Shown piece by piece: positions 25,638 to 33,891 of a stretch of DNA of 64,000 nt. The stretch is from Agarivorans aestuarii (GTDB taxonomy: Bacteria > Pseudomonadota > Gammaproteobacteria > Enterobacterales > Celerinatantimonadaceae). The notes under the pieces are model-generated. The model was not told where the DNA came from. It saw only the letters and a program-made list of their open reading frames with translations, and searched no databases. The DNA lies in NCBI RefSeq assembly GCF_019670125.1, contig NZ_AP023033.1, forward strand, positions 2,345,001-2,409,000. The letters run 5' to 3'. The translations under genes and the position numbers were made by a program. How positions within the stretch are numbered: the stretch's first letter is position 1; every line of letters starts with the position of its first letter.

Positions 25638-26213
25638 ATTTTCACCAATTAACTCTACTTGTGTATTAAGTATTTGGTGCATCATTATGAGTGAAAATTT
25701 CACTCCGTCCTTTTCTTCGATCATATCCTTAAGATATATCTTGTTGTCGTCGTATTTTTCGGGAAAACGAATACTCATATAAGTCATGCGTTTTTTATCT
25801 GCTTCCCAGAAGCGATACTTCACTTCATCGTGACCTACATACTTCTTTAGAAAGCGGTCAATCGTCAGGCCTTCTCTCTGCCAATTAACTAGTTCTTTAC
25901 TCACCCACACCTCACCCCATGTTTCAAATACGGGAAAATGAGCGAGTACGTTACGCACGAACTTAAACAGAGGGCCTCCAATCTCAGATTCCATCGGAGG
26001 ACGTTGCGTCTTTAGCGCTTCAAGTACATGCTTGAATGGCTCATAAGTCAAAAGCTCGGCATAAACTGCAAAGATGCTCGACACTTTGCCAAACCTATAG
26101 CAACCCCCTTTTTCCCAGAAATCATCCATCATGATCTCATCGAACAAGTCGTAAAACCGGTTGTACCCAAGACTGAGGAACAACTCTTCGGATTTATTAG
26201 GTCTCGCTTCCAT
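25632..26213 (-). CDS. Hypothetical cassette protein
   Basis: 193 residues, soluble, acidic/aromatic, rich in Phe, Tyr and Trp, with no family I recognise. Distinct stretches are FYDLFDEIMMDDFWEKGGCY, FVRNVLAHFPVFETWGEVW and HDEVKYRFWEADKKRMTYM. The last resembles RNase-toxin/HEPN-like RNxxxH (VRNVLAHFP: R-N-x3-H). A HEPN fold is therefore possible but unproven. The stop codon falls inside the GTTATGC of an attC-like site and its ATG lies 22 bp after the attC at 26232-26332: the layout of an integron gene cassette. Confidence 0.65.
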   Translation of the reverse strand: MEARPNKSEELFLSLGYNRFYDLFDEIMMDDFWEKGGCYRFGKVSSIFAVYAELLTYEPFKHVLEALKTQRPPMESEIGGPLFKFVRNVLAHFPVFETWGEVWVSKELVNWQREGLTIDRFLKKYVGHDEVKYRFWEADKKRMTYMSIRFPEKYDDNKIYLKDMIEEKDGVKFSLIMMHQILNTQVELIGENA

Positions 26214-26231
26214 TGCACAATCTACCTAGAT

Positions 26232-26332
26232 GCATAACGCCTCATTAAGGGGCAATAAAATAGTTGGCTAAAATTAGCGACGAAGGAGCAAAAGCCAACT
26301 GTTTTTTGTCCTGCTTTAATGACTTGTTATGC
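26232..26332 (-). repeat. attC-like integron recombination site
   Basis: 101 bp bounded by GCATAAC (26232-26238) and GTTATGC (26326-26332), perfect R''/R' mates. Inner inverted repeats CTCATTAA / TTAATGAC and TAGTTGGCT / AGCCAACT give the long imperfect foldback of an attC. The ptuB stop codon lies within the GTTATGC. The sequence is like the attC sites I recall from Vibrio/Shewanella chromosomal integrons. No integrase gene is in the window. Confidence 0.8.
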
Positions 26333-27079
26333 AGCCATTGCATCTTGTATCAATGTTTTTGCTTTGTTGTAAATTTCACAGTTTTCTAAAAAATTAGAAC
26401 AAAAGCCAGAGTATTTTTCTCTAGGGTCAGTTAATTGCTCAATTTTTTCAATTGCTTCGTTGATGCTTCTTAACCTATTTCTTTTTTTTGCATCTGTATC
26501 TGCATCATAATAATCCGCTATAGCCTCTTGGAGTGTATCTTGGAAAAAATATAGATTAACTAGAATCTCAGAGCGCGGTTTCATTAATCTAACCGAATTT
26601 AAACCACAAACTTCAATTGAATTGTCGCCAATGGATTTATTTGCACCTGACTTGGCTAATATTCGAATATCTGAATATTCAAAGATTTCTTTTGGATCCA
26701 TTTCATAAGGGTTAACAATTGGATCTATCGAAGTATCATGATCTAATTTTGAACCGTTACATTTTCTACAACAGGGTAATAGGTTTTCCCACTCAAATGT
26801 AAAATCAGGATGTATTGACTTTGGCTTGAAATGTTCAACTTCAATATTCCCGCCTTCAGCGGGCTTGCATTCGCAAAAAGCACACTTTTCATGAGAAGTA
26901 TTAAATAGTTCTTCTTTAATATCATCGTGCCTATAGAATTTTGTAAGTTTAGACTTTTCATCTTTAGGAATAGCCGAATAACTTCCATATGCAGCAATCG
27001 CTGTTTTTAAATGGCACAGCCAAGTATATTCATTGTCTTGTAGCACCTTCGGTTTGCTGGTTCGATTTAACTTAATCAT
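26327..27079 (-). CDS. ptuB: HNH endonuclease of a Septu-type defence pair (PtuB-like)
   Basis: 250 residues. The HNH nuclease core is visible at about 66-110: CAFCECKPAEGGNIEVEHFKP, then ENLLPCCRKCNGSKLDHD, with paired CxxC zinc ligands and the IEVEHF His. The N-terminal RTSKPKVL and overall size match the TIGR02646-type HNH partner of ABC-like ATPases, i.e. PtuB of Septu. The start overlaps the ATPase gene by 8 bp. The low GC of both genes differs from their neighbours. Known role of the family: anti-phage defence by DNA cleavage; activity here is inferred. Confidence 0.85.
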   Translation of the reverse strand: MIKLNRTSKPKVLQDNEYTWLCHLKTAIAAYGSYSAIPKDEKSKLTKFYRHDDIKEELFNTSHEKCAFCECKPAEGGNIEVEHFKPKSIHPDFTFEWENLLPCCRKCNGSKLDHDTSIDPIVNPYEMDPKEIFEYSDIRILAKSGANKSIGDNSIEVCGLNSVRLMKPRSEILVNLYFFQDTLQEAIADYYDADTDAKKRNRLRSINEAIEKIEQLTDPREKYSGFCSNFLENCEIYNKAKTLIQDAMAA

Positions 27080-28331
27080 TAGAAACAGCCACCATAGATG
27101 CCATACGAGTATTTAGAACTGTTAAGATAGTGTCATTTGGGTGACATACCATTTTCAGTTTTTCAATTGCTTGATTTAAACCATCTATTGATTTGGCCTC
27201 TATTTGAACGAACGCCTCATTTATCAGTTTTTCATAATCTTTGTTTTCTAAACTTTTCACCCCCATGATCTCTGAGAGTATCTGATCTGTACTCCAACCC
27301 GAAAACCTGAATTTTGACGGCTCTAAATTATACTCGTTTTCATATTCATTCTTAGCCATAACAATCACTTCATTTTCTCTAGCAGAAGCCAATAAATGAG
27401 GTGAATGAGTTGTAACTATAAACTGAAGGTTTGGAAATATATTTGTAAGTCCATCTCTTAGAGTAAATTGCCACTCAGGGTGCAAGTGAAGATCAAGTTC
27501 ATCAATTAAAACCGTCCCTTGAGCTTCAGAGGCAATGCGCTCCCCTTCATCTCTTGTACCTTCGATCCATTCAAAAATTTCGGCAATGATTGATAATACA
27601 GCTTGGAAACCTGCTGATAATTCTTCTAAATAGCATTCATTACCGTAAATGGAGAAAATGGGTTCTAAATCTTTACCTGTCTTTACATATGAAAAATTGC
27701 TATGGAATGGTCCAAGTGTTTGCAAATTATTTATCATATGCTCCCAATTTTCTCGCTCTTCTTTGGCCCATTCTTTATCAATCATAAAGTATCGATTCAC
27801 AAACCACTGTTTTATGTTAGTTTGCTTATCACCATATAGAGAATGCGAGCTTGTAGCCAACCTGTTGTTTAATTGCTCTTCTATTGGTTGTTCTCGTTGC
27901 ATACCACTAATTTGTTGGTATTTTATATTTCTATGTGCCCCAATAAATAAGGGACAAAACTCCCTTAATTTACTTTTAGACTCATGTATTAGAATATTTT
28001 CTCTATTCTCTTCTTGGGTAGGGGGAGTCCATGCTTTTATCGTACTTTTACGGTAACCGTCATTTTTAATAGAGTTCTGACCAACACCAATCCGCTTTTT
28101 ATGGTCCTTTAAAGTTAAATCAGTCCAAAACTCAGAATCGTCACCTAAGCGCGAATATTGGAAGCCCCGATGATCAAAGCAATGAGATATGCCGGCTAAA
28201 ATAGAAGTTTTACCGCAACCATTAGGTCCTGCAATAAAATTAAATCCTTTATTAAATGAAATATTTAATTCTTTAAATTGACGCACCTTTTTCAGATGCA
28301 ATTTTTCTATATAGCTTGCTGACAATGCCAT
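27072..28331 (-). CDS. ptuA: ABC/SMC-like ATPase of a Septu-type defence pair (PtuA-like)
   Basis: 419 residues from the ATG at 28331 (MALSASYIEKL), preceded by AAGGAG; a longer frame begins at 28412 but lies over the cassette boundary. OLD/SMC-type ATPase features: VRQFKELNISFNKGFNFIAG with Walker A GPNGCGKTS (35-43), the signature LEELSAGFQAVL, Walker B GTVLIDELDLHLHPEWQ, and VTTHSPHLLAS. It overlaps the HNH gene by 8 bp, a two-gene unit. Septu is the best match; retron-Ec78-type PtuAB is related, but I see no reverse transcriptase or msr-msd here. Confidence 0.85.
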   Translation of the reverse strand: MALSASYIEKLHLKKVRQFKELNISFNKGFNFIAGPNGCGKTSILAGISHCFDHRGFQYSRLGDDSEFWTDLTLKDHKKRIGVGQNSIKNDGYRKSTIKAWTPPTQEENRENILIHESKSKLREFCPLFIGAHRNIKYQQISGMQREQPIEEQLNNRLATSSHSLYGDKQTNIKQWFVNRYFMIDKEWAKEERENWEHMINNLQTLGPFHSNFSYVKTGKDLEPIFSIYGNECYLEELSAGFQAVLSIIAEIFEWIEGTRDEGERIASEAQGTVLIDELDLHLHPEWQFTLRDGLTNIFPNLQFIVTTHSPHLLASARENEVIVMAKNEYENEYNLEPSKFRFSGWSTDQILSEIMGVKSLENKDYEKLINEAFVQIEAKSIDGLNQAIEKLKMVCHPNDTILTVLNTRMASMVAVSND

Positions 28332-28346
28332 ACTCCTTTTTTGGCT

Positions 28347-28433
28347 GCATAACAGCTTATTAATATGAAAAATTCCTTGTTTAAACACGGAATTTTTCCT
28401 CTTATCATACATTTTATAAAATAAAGGTTATCA
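28347..28433 (-). repeat. Cassette boundary, possible degenerate attC
   Basis: GCATAAC at 28347-28353 is the same heptamer (and the same GGCTGCATAAC context) as at the far end of the ptuAB segment, marking the other edge of a ~2.1-kb cassette. A 10-bp stem GAAAAATTCC / GGAATTTTTC lies at 28367-28398, and GTTATCA (28427-28433) is a poor mate. The hairpin may instead be a terminator for the gene at 28613-29008. Confidence 0.45.
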
Positions 28434-28612
28434 CCTTTCCTAAGCTACATCAGCCACCTAGCTCGAAAAATAACAAAAACATCAGCATGAAAGTATGCAA
28501 TCACTTGTAGAAAGTAGGAATCGCAACAACACTGTGTATAAAAACAGTTATTGTGAGGTTTAGGGGTTTACGCACCAGACAGTTAAAAAGCTAAAACTAC
28601 TGGGGATTACGA

Positions 28613-29008
28613 CTAAGGAGCTTGTTTCTTGAACTGTGGAACACCGTCGGGTATCAGTTCCCAACTGGCTTTTGAATCCACATATATGTGGCGACTTAGT
28701 TTTATATTGGGGTCGCCGTTTATGCAGCCTAAGGTTACACCATGTACTTCTTCTTGATATACACCTACTAAGGTAGAACCACATTTGCTGCAAAACTGTA
28801 AACCAAAGCTCTGCTCTCCTATGTATGAAGTAAGCAAGGTTTCGCCTCTTAACCAAGAAAACTCGTCAGATTTAACTAAGGCATAAGCAGAGGCTTGGGC
28901 ACTAAAAGCTTTGCGGCATCGGGAACAATGGCAGGAGCGAGCATCGTGTAACTCGCCCTCTATTTGGTATTTAATTGCACCACAAAAGCATTCTCCGGTA
29001 ATGGCCAT
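28613..29008 (-). CDS. GFA-type (CENP-V) zinc protein
   Basis: 131 residues from ATG 29008, preceded by TAGGAGCG. Family landmarks: GECFCGAIKYQIEG, SCHCSRCRKAFSA, FCSKCGSTLVG: the seven-Cys zinc fold of glutathione-dependent formaldehyde-activating enzyme/CENP-V proteins. The exact reaction is unknown in most members. Neighbours give no clue. Confidence 0.88.
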   Translation of the reverse strand: MAITGECFCGAIKYQIEGELHDARSCHCSRCRKAFSAQASAYALVKSDEFSWLRGETLLTSYIGEQSFGLQFCSKCGSTLVGVYQEEVHGVTLGCINGDPNIKLSRHIYVDSKASWELIPDGVPQFKKQAP

Positions 29009-29063
29009 GGGCGCTCCTAAATTATCGAAAAGTCTTGGTTTTTGGCATGTTCTTACTGCGCGT

Positions 29064-29279
29064 TTAGGCAAACAGCTCAATTAGTTTAGCGACTTGCGTT
29101 ATTGCCAACAAACCACCACACACAATAAGTGTAGTGCCAGTAGACGTGTCGTTACTAGATGCTGAATTACCCGCAGAACTTTTGCGATCTCTTAATACCT
29201 TGCCCCACACGACTAAGGCAACAGCACACAAGATAATAGTAAGATGTATGGCTAAGCTAGACAAAACCTCAGTTTCCAC
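29064..29279 (-). CDS. Small two-span membrane protein
   Basis: 71 residues with two hydrophobic helices (about 9-25 and 49-67) joined by a Ser/Asn-rich loop (RKSSAGNSASSNDTSTG). No family recognised. It lies upstream of the GFA-type gene and downstream of tatB, all leftward. Confidence 0.55.
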   Translation of the reverse strand: METEVLSSLAIHLTIILCAVALVVWGKVLRDRKSSAGNSASSNDTSTGTTLIVCGGLLAITQVAKLIELFA

Positions 29280-29393
29280 TCGGTATCCTTAACAGCAGTT
29301 ATTGGCGAAAAATTTAAATCCGCTTTGCTTTGATGAAAACGGCAGCGCCTTAGCTTAATGCCTTAGTGGGATATAGTAAAAGCTTAGCTGGAC

Positions 29394-29651
29394 TTACTTG
29401 CTTGTGTCTTTGTTGACCAAAGGCGCAGAGGATATTTTGGTAGGTACTTTAACTTGTTGGTTAAGCGTGTCTTTTACCTCGCCTAACTCAAGCTCTTTCT
29501 CAATTTTGGTGGATACCTCAGCCATGGAGGTTTTAGCTTTGTTGTACCATGCAAATCCAGTGCGCAAGGCATTAGGTAGGCGTTGAGGGCCCAATATAAC
29601 GAGGCCCAAAACAGTAATAAGCAAAATCTCTAAGGAGCCAACATCAAACAT
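29394..29651 (-). CDS. tatB: Sec-independent translocase protein TatB (short)
   Basis: 85 residues. The TatB start MFDVGSLEILLITVLGLVILGPQRLPNALR, with the conserved Gly-Pro-Gln hinge, is followed by an amphipathic helix and a short tail. Most gammaproteobacterial TatB proteins are about 130-170 residues, so this lacks much of the C-terminal tail. It follows tatA by 2 bp. No tatC is present here, so it presumably works with one elsewhere. Confidence 0.85.
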   Translation of the reverse strand: MFDVGSLEILLITVLGLVILGPQRLPNALRTGFAWYNKAKTSMAEVSTKIEKELELGEVKDTLNQQVKVPTKISSAPLVNKDTSK

Positions 29652-29653
29652 GT

Positions 29654-29863
29654 TTAGCTACCAAGTTGCTTGTTGTTGTCGCCCTGCTCTGCGCTTATTG
29701 GGTTACTCACATTTTGTTGAGTATTATCTTCGCTCATCGCTTGTTTAAAACCTTTAATGGTAGAGCCTAAATCCCCACCCAAACCTCTTAAGCGTTTGGT
29801 TCCAAACAACAAGGCAACGATTACAGCAATAATTGCCAGTTGCCACACACTAATTCCAGCCAT
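29654..29863 (-). CDS. tatA: Sec-independent translocase protein TatA
   Basis: 69 residues, very close to canonical Tat[44 protein letters not shown], with the transmembrane helix, FGT hinge and amphipathic helix. Pore-forming component. It is immediately downstream of phoX, whose product is a Tat substrate, with an intervening hairpin. Confidence 0.9.
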   Translation of the reverse strand: MAGISVWQLAIIAVIVALLFGTKRLRGLGGDLGSTIKGFKQAMSEDNTQQNVSNPISAEQGDNNKQLGS

Positions 29864-29890
29864 TTCTTCTTCCTTAAACTGTTAACTAAA

Positions 29891-29910
29891 ACAGGCCCAT
29901 CTGGACCTGT
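29891..29910 (-). terminator. Terminator-like hairpin between phoX and tatA
   Basis: Read leftward: ACAGGTCCAGATGGGCCTGT (one mismatch in the stem) followed by TTTTAGTT. It sits 19 bp after the phoX stop, so tatAB would be expressed by read-through or from an own promoter in the remaining ~30 bp. Confidence 0.65.
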
Positions 29911-29929
29911 TATATGTTTCTAGAGTTAA

Positions 29930-31975
29930 TTACACACCTAGCTCGCCACCGTCGGCTTTACGAATAGCCACAACCGATGCGCGAGGACGAAGATCCATGC
30001 CTACTGGCGTTTCTTCTGCTGCATTGTTGCTGTAAGGCCAGTTACCAGGATGCTGGATAGACACAAACATGGTGGTGTAATCTGGGCTAATGGTAAAACC
30101 GGTAACTTCACAGCCATTAGGGCCAACAAAGAAACGACGTAATTCGCCTTGGTTCTCGCTGTTAATGGTGTCTGCATTACCGTCTGCGTCTTTAATCGCT
30201 GAAGGTACAACCGCTAGCATTTGATCGTTAGTGTAGCTGGTTACTTCATCAGCGCCGTTATCGGTTTGAATCCACAAAATACCGCGATTATCAAAGGCTA
30301 AACCATCTGGGCTAGCAAACTGGTTAAACTCGCTTAGGCCAGATAAGTTTGTGGCTTCGTCGCCGTCGGCTGGAGAGCCAAATACAAAGAGGTCCCAAGT
30401 AAAGTCGGTAGCAGCTTCGCCTTCGTCCCAACGGATAACATGACCAAACTTGTTGTTTAGGCGTGGGTTAGCTGGGTTAGTACCAGTGGTTTCATCACGG
30501 CGCGTATTATTAGTTAGAGTTAAGTAAACAGAACCAGTAATTGGGTCTACCGCACACCACTCTGGGCGGTCCATTTGAGTTGCACCAACCAAGTCTGCTG
30601 CACCAGCAGTGTTTAAAATAATCGCCGCTAGAGAATCAAAGTGATCACCCAGCGTGCCGCCATCTGTGGTAGCGCCATCTAAGGTTAACGGCAACCAATG
30701 GCCAACACCGTCGGCATCAAATTTAGCCACATATAAGGTGCCTTCGTCCATGTACTTATCGCCCATGGCTAAACGGTCGCTAGCTTCTGCGTCTGCTGCA
30801 TCCCAAACTGCGGTAGACACAAATTTGTACATGTATTCAAAACGCGAATCGTGACCAGAATAAAACACAATCGGCTTGCCAACTTCAAGGGTACCAAAGG
30901 TACAACCTTCGTGGCGGAATCGACCTAAAGCGGTACGTTTAACTGCGCGCGAATTAGCTGTGTAAGGGTTAATTTCTACAATATAACCGTGGCCGTTAGC
31001 TTCGTTACGGTAGTCGTCCATGGCGCTTGCACCACTTGGAGTTACGTTAAAACGAGAGAACTCGTCGACACGCTCATCGGCGTGACCGGCTAGGGTTTCC
31101 CAGCCATAACGCGCTGTGCCAGAGGTATCTAAACCAATTCGGTCTTGCTCTGCAGTGGTGGTACCTAAGTTGATGAAGTAACCAGGCCAATTTTCTTCAC
31201 AAGTTAAGTAAGTGCCCCAAGGCGTGTAACCATTACCACAGTTGTTTAAAGTACCGCGTGCTTGGCTGCCATCTGGCGAGAACGGTGTAACTAACAAGCT
31301 TGAGTTGGCTAATGGGCCTGAAATATCCATAACCGTTGCACCAGTGTAACGGCGGTTTAATGGATCACTTTCTACCATCACCCACTGACCGTCTTCCTGC
31401 AACTGAATACGAATAACACTTACACCGTGAGCGGCAATTTCTTTACGTACTTGGTCAACGCTGCTGCGAATACCCGCGTCATCTCTGTCGCTGCCATTTT
31501 GATGCAAAGCATTTTGGTCGATGTACTCATGGTTTACCGCTAGTAAGCCATCGGTACCAGCGTCATTTAATGGGAAGAAATGTAAGCCATCGTGATGCAT
31601 TCCCATAGAGTTGTTTTGATCAACTGCGTCGTTAGTGCCGTCATCTTTCCAGGCTTCTGCCATAGCATTGATTGGCTGGCCCCATGGCGCAAGTACTTGA
31701 GCGGTGTAACCTTCAGGAACACTTACTGCGTCAATTTTAGAACCAGCAATAGAGTTGAAGTTTAAGCTAGCACTTGGAGCGGCAGCACCACCGCCAGTAG
31801 CAGAGTTAGAAGAATTACAACCAGCTAAACCAAAAGCGCCAAAGGTAGCCATAGCGCTTAGGCCAAGTCCACCTTTAAGAATTTTACGACGAGACATGCG
31901 AACATCTAATACTTCATCAAAGGTAGGGTTGTTACTTTTATTGAAGCGAGTTGGGTTAAATATTTCCTTGCTCAT
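29930..31975 (-). CDS. phoX: PhoX-family alkaline phosphatase, Tat lipoprotein
   Basis: 681 residues (ATG at 31975). A long N-terminal region leads to the twin-arginine motif SRRKILKGGLGLSAMATFGAFG and then a lipobox LAGC, so it is a Tat-exported lipoprotein. The remainder is the DUF839/PhoX beta-propeller: VNHEYIDQ, CEENWPGYF, NPYTANSRAVKRTALGRFRHEG, DRPEWCAVDPITGSVYLTLTNN, FASPDGLAFDNRGILWIQTDNG. PhoX are Ca/Fe-dependent phosphatases for phosphate scavenging in marine bacteria. Next to tatAB. I saw no clear PHO box upstream. Confidence 0.9.
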   Translation of the reverse strand: MSKEIFNPTRFNKSNNPTFDEVLDVRMSRRKILKGGLGLSAMATFGAFGLAGCNSSNSATGGGAAAPSASLNFNSIAGSKIDAVSVPEGYTAQVLAPWGQPINAMAEAWKDDGTNDAVDQNNSMGMHHDGLHFFPLNDAGTDGLLAVNHEYIDQNALHQNGSDRDDAGIRSSVDQVRKEIAAHGVSVIRIQLQEDGQWVMVESDPLNRRYTGATVMDISGPLANSSLLVTPFSPDGSQARGTLNNCGNGYTPWGTYLTCEENWPGYFINLGTTTAEQDRIGLDTSGTARYGWETLAGHADERVDEFSRFNVTPSGASAMDDYRNEANGHGYIVEINPYTANSRAVKRTALGRFRHEGCTFGTLEVGKPIVFYSGHDSRFEYMYKFVSTAVWDAADAEASDRLAMGDKYMDEGTLYVAKFDADGVGHWLPLTLDGATTDGGTLGDHFDSLAAIILNTAGAADLVGATQMDRPEWCAVDPITGSVYLTLTNNTRRDETTGTNPANPRLNNKFGHVIRWDEGEAATDFTWDLFVFGSPADGDEATNLSGLSEFNQFASPDGLAFDNRGILWIQTDNGADEVTSYTNDQMLAVVPSAIKDADGNADTINSENQGELRRFFVGPNGCEVTGFTISPDYTTMFVSIQHPGNWPYSNNAAEETPVGMDLRPRASVVAIRKADGGELGV

Positions 31976-32279
31976 TTTCTTATATCCTAGTTGAGTACTC
32001 TCTTTTGTTGTGCGGATTAAGCTAAATGGCAATTGTTACATTTGAGTTAAGTTTAGATTTCAGTTTTAGTGAATTATGTAAGCATTAGGTGACCAACAAG
32101 TAGACAAAGAATGCGTAAACGGGAGACTTATACTACCTCTTAACGAGTAGACCAAGTTAAACAACACAATAGCCAATTACGCGACTGCACAATTAGCATG
32201 ATTAACTATTGCTGACCAAATGCCTAAATTTTAATATTATTTTGATTAATAACTACGTGAGCATCTTGTCTACACAGGA
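31976..32279. other. Intergenic region phoX / nifM
   Basis: 304 bp, AT-rich, with no gene. It should contain the phoX promoter; I found no convincing PHO box, sigma-54 site or terminator of the nifUSVWZM operon. Confidence 0.5.
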
Positions 32280-33122
32280 TTAATTTAAATTTTCACCTTT
32301 ACAAGCACGGCTTAACCAAACTCTCTGCTGCTGCTTTTGCGCATGTTCATAAAGGGATTGCTTAATTTTGGCTTTTGCATCATCAAAACTCACCCGATGC
32401 TCTGGGTAATGCTGTTTACACCATAGTAAGTGGTAGCCCATGCCAGTGTAGATTGGTTGACTAAAGCTCTCGCTTGGCATGTTAAACAACACCTCATCTA
32501 GTTCGGGTAACAGTTGTTGCTTAGCCACAAGGCCTAAATAGCCACCATTCACAGCTGTTGGGCACTCTGAATGTCGTTCGGCCAGTTTTTCAAAATTGCT
32601 ACTGTTTACCTTATTGGCCAGCGCTTTAATTCGAGCCTTAGCTTGCTGCGGGGTATTCTCTTTAAACTGCTCATTAATGGTAAGTAGAATATGATGAGCA
32701 GCGCGGCGCTCTACTTGTAAAAACTTCTCTGGATAGCGCTGATAAAAGGCTAAGGCCTGCTGCTCTGTAACCTCGGGAATATCTTTGCTTACATAGGCAA
32801 GCACCGCTTCACTGCTTAGCTCGTTTCGCAATGCTTCGCGCAAACCATACTCAGAAAGTTGGTTGGCTAACAAGGCTTGATCATAGGCTGCGTTAGATTC
32901 AAAATTTTGTTTAATCAGTGCCAGAGCTTTATCCAATTGCGGCTCATCAACATGAACCTTTTCAGCCTCTTTTGCCGCTAGCACCTTTTGCTGGATGCGA
33001 ATGGTTTTACTCACCACTCGCTGCAACTCAACATGCTGATTCTCACTTAGTTGATCAGTATTAAGATCAAATAAAGCAATACTGGTTTTCATGGTGATAT
33101 AGGCTTGACTGCTATCTAACAT
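32280..33122 (-). CDS. nifM: NifM, peptidyl-prolyl isomerase for NifH maturation
   Basis: PpiC/parvulin-type isomerase needed to fold the Fe protein NifH. 280 residues: an N-terminal helical region, then the parvulin domain (about 140-235) with RRAAHHILLTI, SECPTAVNGGYLGLVAKQQLLPELDEVLFNMP, and FSQPIYTGMGYHLLWC. It overlaps nifZ by 11 bp and has a GAGGAAG site for ATG 33122. Last gene of nifU-S-V-W-Z-M. Confidence 0.9.
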   Translation of the reverse strand: MLDSSQAYITMKTSIALFDLNTDQLSENQHVELQRVVSKTIRIQQKVLAAKEAEKVHVDEPQLDKALALIKQNFESNAAYDQALLANQLSEYGLREALRNELSSEAVLAYVSKDIPEVTEQQALAFYQRYPEKFLQVERRAAHHILLTINEQFKENTPQQAKARIKALANKVNSSNFEKLAERHSECPTAVNGGYLGLVAKQQLLPELDEVLFNMPSESFSQPIYTGMGYHLLWCKQHYPEHRVSFDDAKAKIKQSLYEHAQKQQQRVWLSRACKGENLN

Positions 33123-33576
33123 ACGCGGCTTCCTCTTCTTGCAAAGCTGTAAGTGCGCGCTCTGGAACTTCTACATCTAACTCGCCGTATTGAATACGAT
33201 AACAAGGGCTGGTTTTAGCTTTGCGGCGCACTGCTAATACATCTACCACCGTGCCCTTTTGGGCTACCACTTCCCCTTCCTGAGACAAACTAAGGGTTAA
33301 CTCGGCTTTGTCGCCATATTCAAACTGATTAGGTTGCCAAACTAGCTCGGCGTCAATCAACTCATGCTCTTTGCAGCCAATGGTTAAGCCTCGATTAATA
33401 AACTGCACTTGATAAACAATCTGATCTTGCAGGTAGTATCCCGATTGACGCACATAGCCGGTAGCACCGCGTCGCACTAATAAAGCGCCTTTTTTACAGC
33501 CAGGAAAGCTGCCGTCGTTTCGAATGTTTTCAACCACTCGAACTTTACATCCGTAACCAAATTTTGCTGAATTCAT
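33112..33576 (-). CDS. nifZ: NifZ, P-cluster maturation protein
   Basis: 154 residues with two copies of the NifZ repeat: FGYGCKVRVVENIRNDGSFPG (about 6-26) and FEYGDKAELTLSLSQEGEV. NifZ assists formation of the second P-cluster of NifDK. Order nifW-nifZ-nifM as in Azotobacter. It lies 13 bp after nifW. Confidence 0.9.
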   Translation of the reverse strand: MNSAKFGYGCKVRVVENIRNDGSFPGCKKGALLVRRGATGYVRQSGYYLQDQIVYQVQFINRGLTIGCKEHELIDAELVWQPNQFEYGDKAELTLSLSQEGEVVAQKGTVVDVLAVRRKAKTSPCYRIQYGELDVEVPERALTALQEEEAAYVR

Positions 33577-33589
33577 CTGCTATACCTCT

Positions 33590-33877
33590 TTATTCACAGC
33601 CTTCGCAAGCATCACAGTTAGGCACTTGGTGTGCCAACACAACGCCTTTTTCTAAAAGACAATATGCTTTGCCAACCGCTGCTTGATAGTCACTAAAACT
33701 GTTTGAACCTTGCTTTACTAATACTTGGTTAAGCAGGCGCATAAACAACACTCGCTTAACTCGAACCAAACTAGCTTGGTAGTTAACGCCAAAGTGATTA
33801 AGAAAATCTTCGGCGCTGGCAAGCTCACTAATATCTAGATCTTCTTCGGTCTGGTTAGCTAATGGATTCGCTTGCAT
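33590..33877 (-). CDS. nifW: NifW, nitrogenase-protective protein
   Basis: 95 residues from ATG 33877, which has AAGGA upstream and lies 14 bp after the nifV stop; a start at 33901 would overlap nifV. Family signals: LASAEDFLNHFGVNYQ, VRVKRVLFMRLLNQ. NifW binds NifDK and is implicated in stabilising or protecting it. The Cys-rich tail CDACEGCE, a possible metal site, is unusual as far as I recall. Confidence 0.88.
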   Translation of the reverse strand: MQANPLANQTEEDLDISELASAEDFLNHFGVNYQASLVRVKRVLFMRLLNQVLVKQGSNSFSDYQAAVGKAYCLLEKGVVLAHQVPNCDACEGCE

Positions 33878-33891
33878 ATATTTTTCCTTAG

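Noticed and set aside
26327..28412. Retron (Ec78-type) reading of the ATPase/HNH pair
   Set aside because: No reverse transcriptase gene or msr-msd-like inverted repeat was found next to the pair, so plain Septu is preferred.
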